Source: JANPLD01 sp031426355
Lineage (GTDB): Bacteria; Pseudomonadota; Alphaproteobacteria; Rickettsiales; UBA8987
Direction: 5' to 3'
DNA: 39,109 nucleotides
Assembly: GCA_031426355.1 (NCBI GenBank)
Contig: JANPLD010000055.1
Coordinates: forward strand, 1-39,109
The notes under the pieces are model-generated. The model worked only from the letters and a program-made list of their open reading frames with translations. It was not told the DNA's origin and ran no database searches. The translations under genes were made by a program, and so were the position numbers. Shown here one piece after another: positions 32,819 to 39,109 of this stretch. Numbering within the stretch: position 1 is the stretch's first letter; each line of letters opens with the position of its first letter.

Positions 32819-32843
32819 TTACAAAAAGATGGTTATTTGGTTA

Positions 32844-32852
32844 ATTTTAACA
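32844..32852 (-). promoter_or_regulatory. Possible extended -10 element of virB4
   Basis: On the minus strand TGTTAAAAT forms a TGnTAAAAT extended -10, located 26 bases before the virB4 ATG. No well-spaced -35 is evident (TTGTAG lies 20 bases upstream of the hexamer). The AT-rich background makes chance matches common. Confidence 0.3.
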
Positions 32853-32911
32853 TAATTTTAATAAAAATTCTACAATGCAGTTGTAACTTAAGTTTTATCT
32901 ACTTCTAAGCT

Positions 32912-32929
32912 ATTATTGATTTCAATAAT
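32912..32929. promoter_or_regulatory. Operator-like palindrome between virB4 and tkt
   Basis: ATTATTGA (32912-32919) and TCAATAAT (32922-32929) form a perfect 8-bp inverted repeat with a two-base spacer, in the middle of the 203-base divergent gap. Its size and symmetry suit a dimeric regulator. It lies between the candidate promoters of virB4 and tkt, so a bound protein could influence either. Confidence 0.45.
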
Positions 32930-32936
32930 TTATAAC

Positions 32937-32963
32937 TTGTGCCTGAAAATCTTTTGTTATACT
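32937..32963 (+). promoter_or_regulatory. Putative tkt promoter
   Basis: TATACT at 32958-32963 is preceded by TG one base upstream (TGTTATACT), giving an extended -10. A TTGTGC at 32937-32942 may be the -35, although the 15-base spacing is short. It would give a leader of about 50 bases before the tkt ATG, containing the hairpin at 32972-32989. Confidence 0.45.
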
Positions 32964-32971
32964 AATGCCAC

Positions 32972-32989
32972 AGCTACGCTGACGTAGCT
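32972..32989. promoter_or_regulatory. Hairpin/palindrome in the tkt leader
   Basis: AGCTACG (32972-32978), CTGA and CGTAGCT (32983-32989) form a perfect 7-bp stem with a four-base loop, ending 32 bases before the tkt start. No T-tract follows. It falls just downstream of the putative tkt -10, so it could be an operator or a 5' untranslated hairpin. Confidence 0.4.
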
Positions 32990-33021
32990 TCATAATTTCA
33001 CCAGAATCAGACCAGTATTTT

Positions 33022-35022
33022 ATGCCTATGACCGCGCCAAATACCACTACCCAAACAGTTAATCAGGAAAGAATGGCAAATGCCATACGCGCTATTTCGA
33101 TGGATGCAGTAGAAAAGGCTAATTCCGGCCATCCCGGCATGCCTATGGGTATGGCGGATGTTGCAACCGTTTTGTTCACTAAATTCCTTAAATTTAACCC
33201 GCAAAACCCTAACTGGGCAGATAGGGACAGGTTCATACTTTCCGCAGGGCATGGCTCCATGCTTTTATACTCGCTTCTCCATCTTACCGGTTATGTAGAA
33301 ATAACACTGGATGAGATCAGAAATTTCCGCCAGTTACACTCAAAAACATGTGGCCACCCGGAATATGGTGAAGCAGGCGGTATTGAAACCACAACCGGGC
33401 CATTAGGGCAGGGACTTGCAAATTCCACAGGTTTTGCTTTGGCAGAAAGAATGCTGAACGCAAAATTTGGCAATGAACTGGTTGATCATTACACTTACGT
33501 TATCGCAGGTGATGGTTGTCTGATGGAAGGTATATCTCAGGAAGCTATCTCTCTGGCGGGACACTTAAAATTAAATAAGCTTATTGTTCTTTTCGATGAT
33601 AACAAAATTACTATTGATGGCGCAACTTCACTTTCCACCTCTGAAGACCAGATAAAAAGATTTGAAGCCTGTAACTGGAATACAATAAGTATTGATGGCC
33701 ATGATTTCGCTCAGATAGAAGATGCCTTAAATAAAGCAAAAAGATCAGATAAACCTACGCTTATCGCATGTAATACAACAATTGCTAAAGGTGCTCCAAC
33801 TAAAGCGGGAACTTCTGACAGCCACGGCTCACCACTTGGAAAATCCGAGATTGAAGGCACGAGGAAAAATCTAAGCTGGGCACACGAACCTTTCGATATC
33901 CCACAGGAAGTTCTATCCGAGTGGAGAACTGCCGGAGAGAAAAATATAAATGATTATAACTCCTGGAATGAAAGACTGAATAAATCTGATAAGAAAAACG
34001 AATTTGAAAGAGTTATTTCCGGAAAGTTGCCAGAAAATTTTAAAGAAAAAATAAAACAAGCGAAGCTTGCTTTTTCAACTTCTGCTCCAATGGCAACTCG
34101 TAAATCTTCAGGTATGACGCTTGAATATCTGGTTGATTCAATACCTGAATTAATTGGTGGTTCGGCTGATCTTACAGGTTCTAACCTTACAAAAACAAAA
34201 ACATTAACGCCTTTAAGCAGTTCTAATTACGGTGGCAGGTATATTTATTACGGCATACGTGAACATGGTATGTGCTCAGCCATGAATGGTATCGCGCTTC
34301 ATGGTGGTTTCATACCTTATGGTGGAACATTCTTCGTATTTACTGATTACTGCAAACCTGCAATACGCCTTGCTGCACTCATGAAACAAAGGGTCATTTT
34401 TGTAATGACACATGATTCGATCGGCCTTGGTGAAGATGGCCCGACCCATCAGCCAATTGAACATCTGGCAGCACTCAGAGCAGTTCCTAACCTGCAAACC
34501 TTACGTCCTGCGGATGCCATTGAAACTGCGGAATGCTGGGAAATATCTCTTGAAAGCTGCGCTACACCTTCGGTATTAGTTCTTTCTAGACAGAACCTTC
34601 CAAACTTAAGGGGTCAGGATATTTCGGAAAATAAATGTAGGCTTGGCGCATATGAGATCCTTCCTGAAAAGAATCCTGAATTTATAATTCTCGCAACAGG
34701 CTCTGAAGTTTCACTTGCCGTTGAAGCAGCAAAAGAACTCATCTCAAAAGGTAAAAAGATACGTGTTGTCTCAATGCCTTCATGGGAATTATTTGAAAAA
34801 CAATCTGATGAATATAAGAATTATATCCTCGGTATAAATAAAGATGGCTCTGAAATTAAGAAGATAGCCGTTGAAGCAGGCGCAAAACTCGGCTGGGAAA
34901 GATATATCGGCAGGAACGGAAAATTCATCGGTATGAATTCATTCGGCGCCTCCGCCCCCGCAGAAAAACTCTATGAATATTTCGGCATTACCAAAGAGAA
35001 GATTATTTCTGCATCAAACTAA
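33022..35022 (+). CDS. tkt: Transketolase
   Basis: Transketolase moves two-carbon units between sugar phosphates in the non-oxidative pentose phosphate pathway, using thiamine diphosphate. The 666-residue product is full length, with ANSGHPGMPMGMADVATVLF, the SAGHGSMLLYSLLHLTGY histidine loop and GPLGQGLANSTGFA. The ThDP signature GDGCLMEGISQEAISLAGHL is followed by DDNKITIDG. The second domain has REHGMCSAMNGIA and HDSIGLGEDGPTHQPIEHLA, and the C-terminal domain ATGSEVSLAVEAA. No strong ribosome-binding site is seen before the ATG at 33022. gap starts 76 bases downstream, so the two may be co-expressed, as in many Alphaproteobacteria. Its presence with gap argues for a working sugar-phosphate metabolism. 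Confidence 0.98.
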   Translation: MPMTAPNTTTQTVNQERMANAIRAISMDAVEKANSGHPGMPMGMADVATVLFTKFLKFNPQNPNWADRDRFILSAGHGSMLLYSLLHLTGYVEITLDEIRNFRQLHSKTCGHPEYGEAGGIETTTGPLGQGLANSTGFALAERMLNAKFGNELVDHYTYVIAGDGCLMEGISQEAISLAGHLKLNKLIVLFDDNKITIDGATSLSTSEDQIKRFEACNWNTISIDGHDFAQIEDALNKAKRSDKPTLIACNTTIAKGAPTKAGTSDSHGSPLGKSEIEGTRKNLSWAHEPFDIPQEVLSEWRTAGEKNINDYNSWNERLNKSDKKNEFERVISGKLPENFKEKIKQAKLAFSTSAPMATRKSSGMTLEYLVDSIPELIGGSADLTGSNLTKTKTLTPLSSSNYGGRYIYYGIREHGMCSAMNGIALHGGFIPYGGTFFVFTDYCKPAIRLAALMKQRVIFVMTHDSIGLGEDGPTHQPIEHLAALRAVPNLQTLRPADAIETAECWEISLESCATPSVLVLSRQNLPNLRGQDISENKCRLGAYEILPEKNPEFIILATGSEVSLAVEAAKELISKGKKIRVVSMPSWELFEKQSDEYKNYILGINKDGSEIKKIAVEAGAKLGWERYIGRNGKFIGMNSFGASAPAEKLYEYFGITKEKIISASN

Positions 35023-35098
35023 GCTCTTATATTAATTGATGTCTTGATTTTTTTTTCTCTTTAAATATCTATCAACTATCAAACTTAAGTAATAGAAA

Positions 35099-36103
35099 AT
35101 GGCAGTAAAAGTAGCACTTAACGGAATGGGAAGAATTGGAAGATGTATCCTTCGCCATTATATTGAATCAGGCAGAAAGGATATTGAGATTGTAGCAGTC
35201 AATGCGCCGGTTGATATCAAACGCCACGTTCATTTGCTTAAATATGATTCTGTCCACGGTGTTCTGCCTTATGAAGTTTCAGGCGATGAAAATAGCTTCA
35301 CGGTAGGCGATAAAAAAATGATCCGTTATGATGGCCGCGACCCTGGAAAGATCAATTGGGCATCTTCTGGTGCGGAGATTGTTCTTGAATGTACAGGCCA
35401 TTTTAAAACTAAAGATGAAGCTTCCGCTTACAGGAATATGGGCGATATAAAAGTTATGATATCAGCTCCATCCCCTGATGCTGACGCAACCATAGTTATG
35501 GGCGTAAATGATAATATCTTAACTAAGAACCATCAGGTTATATCAATAGGTTCATGCACAACGAACTGCCTTGCGCCTGTCGCAAAGATCATAAATGACC
35601 AGATCGGTATTGAAAAAGGCTTTGTCACAACTGTTCATGCTTACACCAGCGACCAGAACTTAACAGATTCCGCCCATACAGATTTGAGAAGGGCGCGTGC
35701 TGCGGGCCTTTCAATAATACCTGCATCAACTGGCGCTGCTAAAACTATAGGTGTTGTTCTTCCAGAATTAAAAGGTAAGTTAGATGGCTGCGCTGTAAGG
35801 GTGCCGGTTCCTAATGTATCTATGATAGATTTCACTGCTACCGTTTCACGTGAAACAACTAAAGAAGAACTTAACACTATAATGAAAAAAGCTTCTAAAG
35901 GAGCAATGAAAGGAATTCTCGGATATACTGAAGACGAATTAGTATCTTCTGACTTTATGAGAAACCCTAATAGCTCAGTATTCGACGCAACCGGAACTTA
36001 TGTTCTTGGAAAAGATTTCATACGCGTAGTTTCATGGTATGATAATGAATGGGCTTTCTCAGTCAGAATGCTTGATGTTGCAGCAAAATGGGGAAAATTA
36101 TAG
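35099..36103 (+). CDS. gap: Glyceraldehyde-3-phosphate dehydrogenase (type I)
   Basis: The enzyme interconverts glyceraldehyde-3-phosphate and 1,3-bisphosphoglycerate with NAD. The 334-residue product has the Rossmann start VALNGMGRIGRCILRHYIES, AVNAPVDIKRHVHLLKYDSV, and the catalytic C153 in IGSCTTNCLAPVAKII. H180 follows in TTVHAYTSDQNL, then the phosphate-site DLRRARAAGLSIIPASTGAA and the C-terminal SWYDNEWAFSVRM. Glycolytic versus gluconeogenic direction cannot be told from sequence. A parS-like site lies within its coding region. A 7-bp hairpin covers its stop and that of the convergent tlyC-like gene, only 12 bases apart. Confidence 0.98.
   Translation: MAVKVALNGMGRIGRCILRHYIESGRKDIEIVAVNAPVDIKRHVHLLKYDSVHGVLPYEVSGDENSFTVGDKKMIRYDGRDPGKINWASSGAEIVLECTGHFKTKDEASAYRNMGDIKVMISAPSPDADATIVMGVNDNILTKNHQVISIGSCTTNCLAPVAKIINDQIGIEKGFVTTVHAYTSDQNLTDSAHTDLRRARAAGLSIIPASTGAAKTIGVVLPELKGKLDGCAVRVPVPNVSMIDFTATVSRETTKEELNTIMKKASKGAMKGILGYTEDELVSSDFMRNPNSSVFDATGTYVLGKDFIRVVSWYDNEWAFSVRMLDVAAKWGKL
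35842..35857. promoter_or_regulatory. parS-like site within gap
   Basis: CGTTTCACGTGAAACA matches the ParB-binding consensus TGTTTCACGTGAAACA at 15 of 16 positions; the central 14 bases GTTTCACGTGAAAC are a perfect palindrome. It encodes residues of gap in a moderately variable stretch (VSRETT). parS sites inside genes are normal in other bacteria. Confidence 0.65.
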
Positions 36104-36119
36104 TATCTTAAAATACTAT
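36100..36119. terminator. Hairpin spanning convergent gap and tlyC-like stops
   Basis: ATAGTAT (36100-36106), CTTAAA and ATACTAT (36113-36119) form a perfect 7-bp stem enclosing both stop codons. On the minus strand it is followed by AATTTTCC, a weak T-tract, so it might act as an inefficient terminator for the tlyC-like gene. The AT-rich stem is weak, so the call is tentative. Confidence 0.4.
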
Positions 36120-37024
36120 ATCATTGGCACTTCTTTATTGGTTTCTTTTCTTCTGATCAGAGCTTTTCTAAGCGTTCTTGCATCTGCTTCCAGAACTTCA
36201 ACTTCTATACTTTCATTTATCCTGATGATCTCACCTTTTACAGGTATCCTTCCGGCAGTTAAATAAACCAACCCACCTATCGTATCATATTCTTCTTTAT
36301 CATACTGGTTTGTAAGGTCTATGCTGCTAACTGAAAAGAAGTCTTCAATTGAAGTTCTAGGGTTAACTTCATATTCATTTTCATTTATTTTTCTCACCTG
36401 GCTATCAGCAACTGAATCATGCTCATCTTCGATCCTGCCAACTATTTCCTCAATAATATCTTCAAGTGTGATCAAACCTTCAGTTCCGCCATATTCATCA
36501 ACAACTATGGCGATATGAACTCGGCTTTGCTGCATTCTTATAAGAAGATTACTTATCTTCATTGGGCCGGGAACAAAAAGGCATTTTCTTATGATGTCCT
36601 TAATAACCAGTTTCTGATTACTGAATTTAACCTTAGCGACATCCTTTATATGGATAAAACCCATTATCTCATCAAGGTCACCCTTATAAACCGGTATCCT
36701 CGTATAGGCTTTTTCTATGATCTTCTGCTCCAGTTCATCCATATTGATGTCATCAGGAACTGCAAAGATATCTGACCTCTGCACCATAACATCTTCAACA
36801 TAAAGCTCTTTAAACTCCAGAACATTCCTTATTATATTACGTTCTCCCTCGGCGAGCGAAGATGAAGATTGTTCAGTATCAAGAATATCCTGAATGGTTT
36901 CTTTTATACCACGGGTTTTTGGGGATATAAAATTAGATATCTTGCTGAATAAGGAGGTATTTTTTACTTCAGGAATTTCACTTTTCTGTGCCTGCGCTTG
37001 CGATCGTGCGGTGGTATTGTTCAT
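36116..37024 (-). CDS. CBS-pair/CorC_HlyC protein (TlyC-like)
   Basis: The 302-residue product lacks transmembrane helices. After a polar N-terminus it has the CorC family block EGERNIIRNVLEFKELYVEDVMVQRSD (split around residue 70). Two CBS motifs follow at about 78-195 (TRIPVYKGDLDEIMGFIHIKD; RVHIAIVVDEYGGTEGLIT then LEDIIEEIVGRIEDEHD). A CorC_HlyC transporter-associated domain lies at about 210-290 (IGGLVYLTAGRIPVKGEI). CorC proteins are linked to magnesium/cobalt efflux; rickettsial homologues are called hemolysin TlyC, a name based on heterologous assays. No DUF21 membrane domain is fused, so it resembles CorC more than the membrane CNNM type. The usual ybeY-corC-lnt context is absent. 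Confidence 0.88.
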   Translation of the reverse strand: MNNTTARSQAQAQKSEIPEVKNTSLFSKISNFISPKTRGIKETIQDILDTEQSSSSLAEGERNIIRNVLEFKELYVEDVMVQRSDIFAVPDDINMDELEQKIIEKAYTRIPVYKGDLDEIMGFIHIKDVAKVKFSNQKLVIKDIIRKCLFVPGPMKISNLLIRMQQSRVHIAIVVDEYGGTEGLITLEDIIEEIVGRIEDEHDSVADSQVRKINENEYEVNPRTSIEDFFSVSSIDLTNQYDKEEYDTIGGLVYLTAGRIPVKGEIIRINESIEVEVLEADARTLRKALIRRKETNKEVPMI

Positions 37025-37122
37025 ATTTATTTAGGACGATTATATCTTACCGGTTCAAATTATATTGATATAAATCACAAAAATCTATATTAAGATTCAT
37101 AAAATTTAATAGTTTAACTATC

Positions 37123-37509
37123 TTGGCAAATATTGGCACATTATTATTCACAGCTTTTTTTGGAAAAAAGGTCGGTGATGATTCCCATGGTAATAAATAT
37201 TACAGATCTTCCCTTTCTGCCGGTAAAAATGTTGGCAGGCCGGGTAAGGAAAGACGCTGGGTAATTTTCAAAGGCAAGGCTGAAGCATCCAAGATCCCGC
37301 CTGAATGGCACGGGTGGATGCATTATTCTACAGATACTATCCCTGAAAATTCAAGATTTGCCAAAAAGAATTCATGGGAGAAAGACTACCTTCCTAATCT
37401 TACAGGAACTGATTATTCTTATCTGCCTTCAGGCCATAAGGAAAGCATAGGAAAACGCGATAAGGCAACTGGCGACTATGTTGCGTGGAAACCAAATATT
37501 AACAATTAA
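37123..37509 (+). CDS. NDUFA12-family complex I accessory subunit
   Basis: The 128-residue product matches the NDUFA12/B17.2 family. It has IGTLLFTAFFGKKVGDDSHGNKYYRS, then RRWVIFKGKAEASKIPPEWHGWMHYS (two parts of the family core), and the YLPNLTGTDYSYLPSGH region near the C-terminus. In mitochondria NDUFA12 is a peripheral-arm complex I subunit; homologues occur in Alphaproteobacteria and co-purify with their complex I. The start is TTG at 37123; no ATG is available, and the open frame extends back only to 37069. It sits at a distance from nuoA-F but 11 bases before mlaD, an arrangement recalled from other Alphaproteobacteria. Confidence 0.88.
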   Translation: MANIGTLLFTAFFGKKVGDDSHGNKYYRSSLSAGKNVGRPGKERRWVIFKGKAEASKIPPEWHGWMHYSTDTIPENSRFAKKNSWEKDYLPNLTGTDYSYLPSGHKESIGKRDKATGDYVAWKPNINN

Positions 37510-37520
37510 TACCAAATAAA

Positions 37521-38009
37521 ATGAGCAAAAATTTCGTAGAGACCTTAACAGGATTTTTAGTGATCGCAGTTGCATTATTTTTCCTTACCTATGCTTATGT
37601 TGGAAAGAATAATAAAGAAAATTATGACGGAACTGTTTATAATGTAAACTTTGAAAGGGTTGATGGCCTTGCTGTTGGCGGTGACGTCAAAATAAGCGGT
37701 TTAAGGGTTGGCAGTGTTTTAAGTGCAGAGATAGATGAAAAGACCTATCAGGCAAAAGTAAAACTTGAAGTAGATAAAGATATTAAGATCCCTGATGATT
37801 CTACTGCTGAAATAATCAGCGCAGGTTTACTAGGTGATAAATATATAGCGATCGTTCCGGGTGGTTCTGAAAAAAATCTCAAGAAGGGTGAAGATATAAG
37901 ATTCTCCCAGCCTTCGATCAGTATTGAAGCATTAGTTGGAAAATTCATGTTCGGTAGCTCTGACGATAAAAAGGAAGATAAAAAAGAAGAAGACGAAGAT
38001 AGTTTCTAA
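37521..38009 (+). CDS. mlaD: MlaD-like phospholipid-binding MCE-domain protein
   Basis: The 162-residue product has an N-terminal membrane anchor at about 8-27 (TLTGFLVIAVALFFLTYAYV). A single MCE domain follows at about 38-115 (YNVNFERVDGLAVGGDVKIS, GLRVGSVLSAEID, STAEIISAGLLGDKYIAIVP, GGSEKNLKKGEDI). MlaD forms the hexameric ring of the MlaFEDB transporter, which traffics phospholipids between membranes. The C-terminal tail is acidic and lysine-rich (KKEDKKEEDEDSF). mlaE and mlaF are not adjacent. The start 11 bases after the NDUFA12-like gene and the short gap to holB indicate a three-gene operon. A short tail motif, MFGSSDDK, is repeated in the next protein. Confidence 0.9.
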   Translation: MSKNFVETLTGFLVIAVALFFLTYAYVGKNNKENYDGTVYNVNFERVDGLAVGGDVKISGLRVGSVLSAEIDEKTYQAKVKLEVDKDIKIPDDSTAEIISAGLLGDKYIAIVPGGSEKNLKKGEDIRFSQPSISIEALVGKFMFGSSDDKKEDKKEEDEDSF

Positions 38010-38020
38010 CAAACAGTTTA

Positions 38021-39022
38021 ATGAAAGAAATTACAAATCCAAGGCTTGCAAGAAATTTCATTGGTGATCAGGAAAACCTTAACCAACTCGATTCATTTAT
38101 AAGATCAGGTAATATACCTCAATCCCTTATATTTTGCGGCCCTAAGGGCGTCGGTAAATCCAACTCCGCATATATATTCGCGAAAAAACTTCTCTCCCAA
38201 GGAAAAGAATCTTCCAATGATGATTCCCTTTTTGATATGTTCGGTAGCTCTGATGATAAGAATAAAATCTCTATTAATGAAGAAACAGCAAACCGTGTTG
38301 AAAAATCCACCCATTCTGATCTGCTTATAATCGAATTAGATTACGAGGAGGACAAGAAATCAATTCCGGTAGACAAAGTTAAGGAAATTGGAAAATTCCT
38401 CAGCCTTACCCCCGCAGATGCAAAATACAGGGTAGCTATAATAGATTCAGTTGATGATCTTAACATCTCATCTTCAAATGCCATTCTAAAAATAACTGAA
38501 GAGCCAAATAGGAATGCTATCTTAATTCTAATATCCCATAAGATAAGTTCTCTGCTTCCAACTATCAGATCCAGATGTTTTGAATTATTTTTTAAAGTTC
38601 CGACTGAAAAAGAATTCCTAGAGATAATAAATAAATTTGGTGTGGAATATGATAAGAAAATAGCTGAATTCTCAGGTTATTCCCCGGGAGTGTACCTTGA
38701 AATGATAAACAGGGATTCAAAAATAATAAGTGATTTTGTAAATTTTATAATAGAAAAAGATAATATACCAACAAGTCAGGCTTCAAGTTTTTCATCTATC
38801 ATCAAAGGTGATAAATCAGGTAATATTTATAACATCTTTAAGAACATCATCCTATTCAACTTTCATAAAAAAGTGAGAGACAATCTCAATTCATCAAATA
38901 GAGAATCAATAAATAACAATATAAAGAATTTCGATAACGTTGTTTCCATTCTGGATAATCATGAAAGAAGAAATATGGACTTCAACGATACCTTAAAAGA
39001 GATACTCTTCAAAATTTCTTAA
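38021..39022 (+). CDS. holB: DNA polymerase III delta-prime subunit
   Basis: HolB is part of the clamp loader. The 333-residue product has a Walker A GPKGVGKS (40-47), the delta-prime block HSDLLIIELDYEEDKKSIPVDKVKEIG (split around residue 105), YRVAIIDSVDDLNISSSNAI with the DEAD-like acidic pair changed to DSVDD, LKITEEP and the SRC motif (TIRSRCFELFFKVP). The four zinc-binding cysteines found between Walker A and this block in enterobacterial delta-prime are absent. Instead there is an acidic, serine-rich stretch including MFGSSDDK. The C-terminal collar domain is divergent and Asn/Ser/Lys-rich. It follows mlaD by 11 bases. The last 87 bases of the window hold no gene I can support. Confidence 0.88.
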   Translation: MKEITNPRLARNFIGDQENLNQLDSFIRSGNIPQSLIFCGPKGVGKSNSAYIFAKKLLSQGKESSNDDSLFDMFGSSDDKNKISINEETANRVEKSTHSDLLIIELDYEEDKKSIPVDKVKEIGKFLSLTPADAKYRVAIIDSVDDLNISSSNAILKITEEPNRNAILILISHKISSLLPTIRSRCFELFFKVPTEKEFLEIINKFGVEYDKKIAEFSGYSPGVYLEMINRDSKIISDFVNFIIEKDNIPTSQASSFSSIIKGDKSGNIYNIFKNIILFNFHKKVRDNLNSSNRESINNNIKNFDNVVSILDNHERRNMDFNDTLKEILFKIS

Positions 39023-39109
39023 AAAGAAAAACTAATATAAAAGAATATATATTTAGTAGTTAATAGTTATTAGCTATGTTGAAAAATCTTATAATTTTTT
39101 ATCAACTAG

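Noticed and set aside
34055..34076. Terminator-like CAAGC-GAA-GCTTG followed by C and T's inside tkt
   Set aside because: The stem is only five base pairs with a three-base loop and lies within an intact transketolase coding region.
39077..39109. ATG near the right edge opening a frame that runs out of the window
   Set aside because: Only 11 codons are visible, with no ribosome-binding site, so no gene can be supported.
1..39109. CRISPR arrays, insertion sequences, prophage genes, riboswitches, rRNA
   Set aside because: I saw no regularly spaced direct repeats, transposase or phage motifs, or conserved riboswitch cores; the only tandem repeats are coding repeats in the virB6-like gene.

Overview
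The window looks like a compact, AT-rich (about 40% G+C by eye) alphaproteobacterial chromosome segment. Alphaproteobacterial markers are the histidine phosphotransferase ChpT of the CckA-ChpT-CtrA relay, an NDUFA12-type complex I accessory subunit, a nuoABCDEF block with 2Fe-2S NuoE, and the fpg/ubiE/ubiB/coaBC cluster. A VirB4 ATPase followed by a very large VirB6-like protein with a repeat-rich tail is typical of Rickettsiales. The window also carries shikimate-pathway genes (aroK, aroB), hisZ, transketolase and GAPDH, more biosynthetic capacity than classical Rickettsiaceae keep. My inference is a deep-branching or less reduced Rickettsiales-like lineage; no rRNA is present to settle it.

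Layout. 1-2.0 kb (+): end of aroK, aroB, lolA. 2.0-8.9 kb (-): one long tightly packed array transcribed hisZ, murC, a 38-residue ORF, a 106-residue ORF, queA, sensor kinase, REC-ATPase regulator, yggT. 8.9-10.5 kb (+): a Bax-inhibitor-1 membrane protein with a clear promoter and terminator, then fabG. 10.6-14 kb: pstS-like gene (-), mdh (+), a lipoprotein and fpg (-). 14-17.5 kb (+): ubiE, ubiB, coaBC with overlapping ends. 17.5-18.9 kb (-): chpT, pgpA. 19-24.3 kb (+): nuoABC, an antisense tRNA-Leu(CAG) with an adjoining long hairpin, nuoDE, a small membrane protein, nuoF. 24.3-32.8 kb (-): virB4 and a 2032-residue virB6-like gene. 33-36.1 kb (+): tkt, gap. 36.1-37 kb (-): a CBS/CorC (TlyC-like) protein. 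37.1-39 kb (+): NDUFA12-like gene, mlaD, holB.

How the genes work together. nuoA-F and the NDUFA12-like subunit serve complex I, which reduces the ubiquinone whose synthesis needs ubiE and ubiB; mdh feeds NADH. aroKB, hisZ, coaBC, tkt and gap are core biosynthesis and central carbon. murC, lolA, mlaD, pgpA and fabG serve the envelope. virB4 and virB6 are two inner-membrane parts of a type IV secretion system whose other genes are not here. Signalling is represented by ChpT and by a hybrid module (membrane histidine kinase plus REC-ATPase regulator) overlapping queA.

The most notable non-coding signal is a set of parS-like 16-mers (two with 15/16 and one with 14/16 matches to the ParB-site consensus, plus two with 13/16) between about 16 and 36 kb. 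With the fpg-ubiE-ubiB-coaBC cluster, often near dnaA in Alphaproteobacteria, this suggests the window lies near the replication origin. I saw no CRISPR array, insertion sequence, prophage or riboswitch. I did not find a convincing wholly new system; the best candidates for novelty are the VirB6 tail, the kinase/REC-ATPase module, the parS cluster and a few small unassigned proteins.
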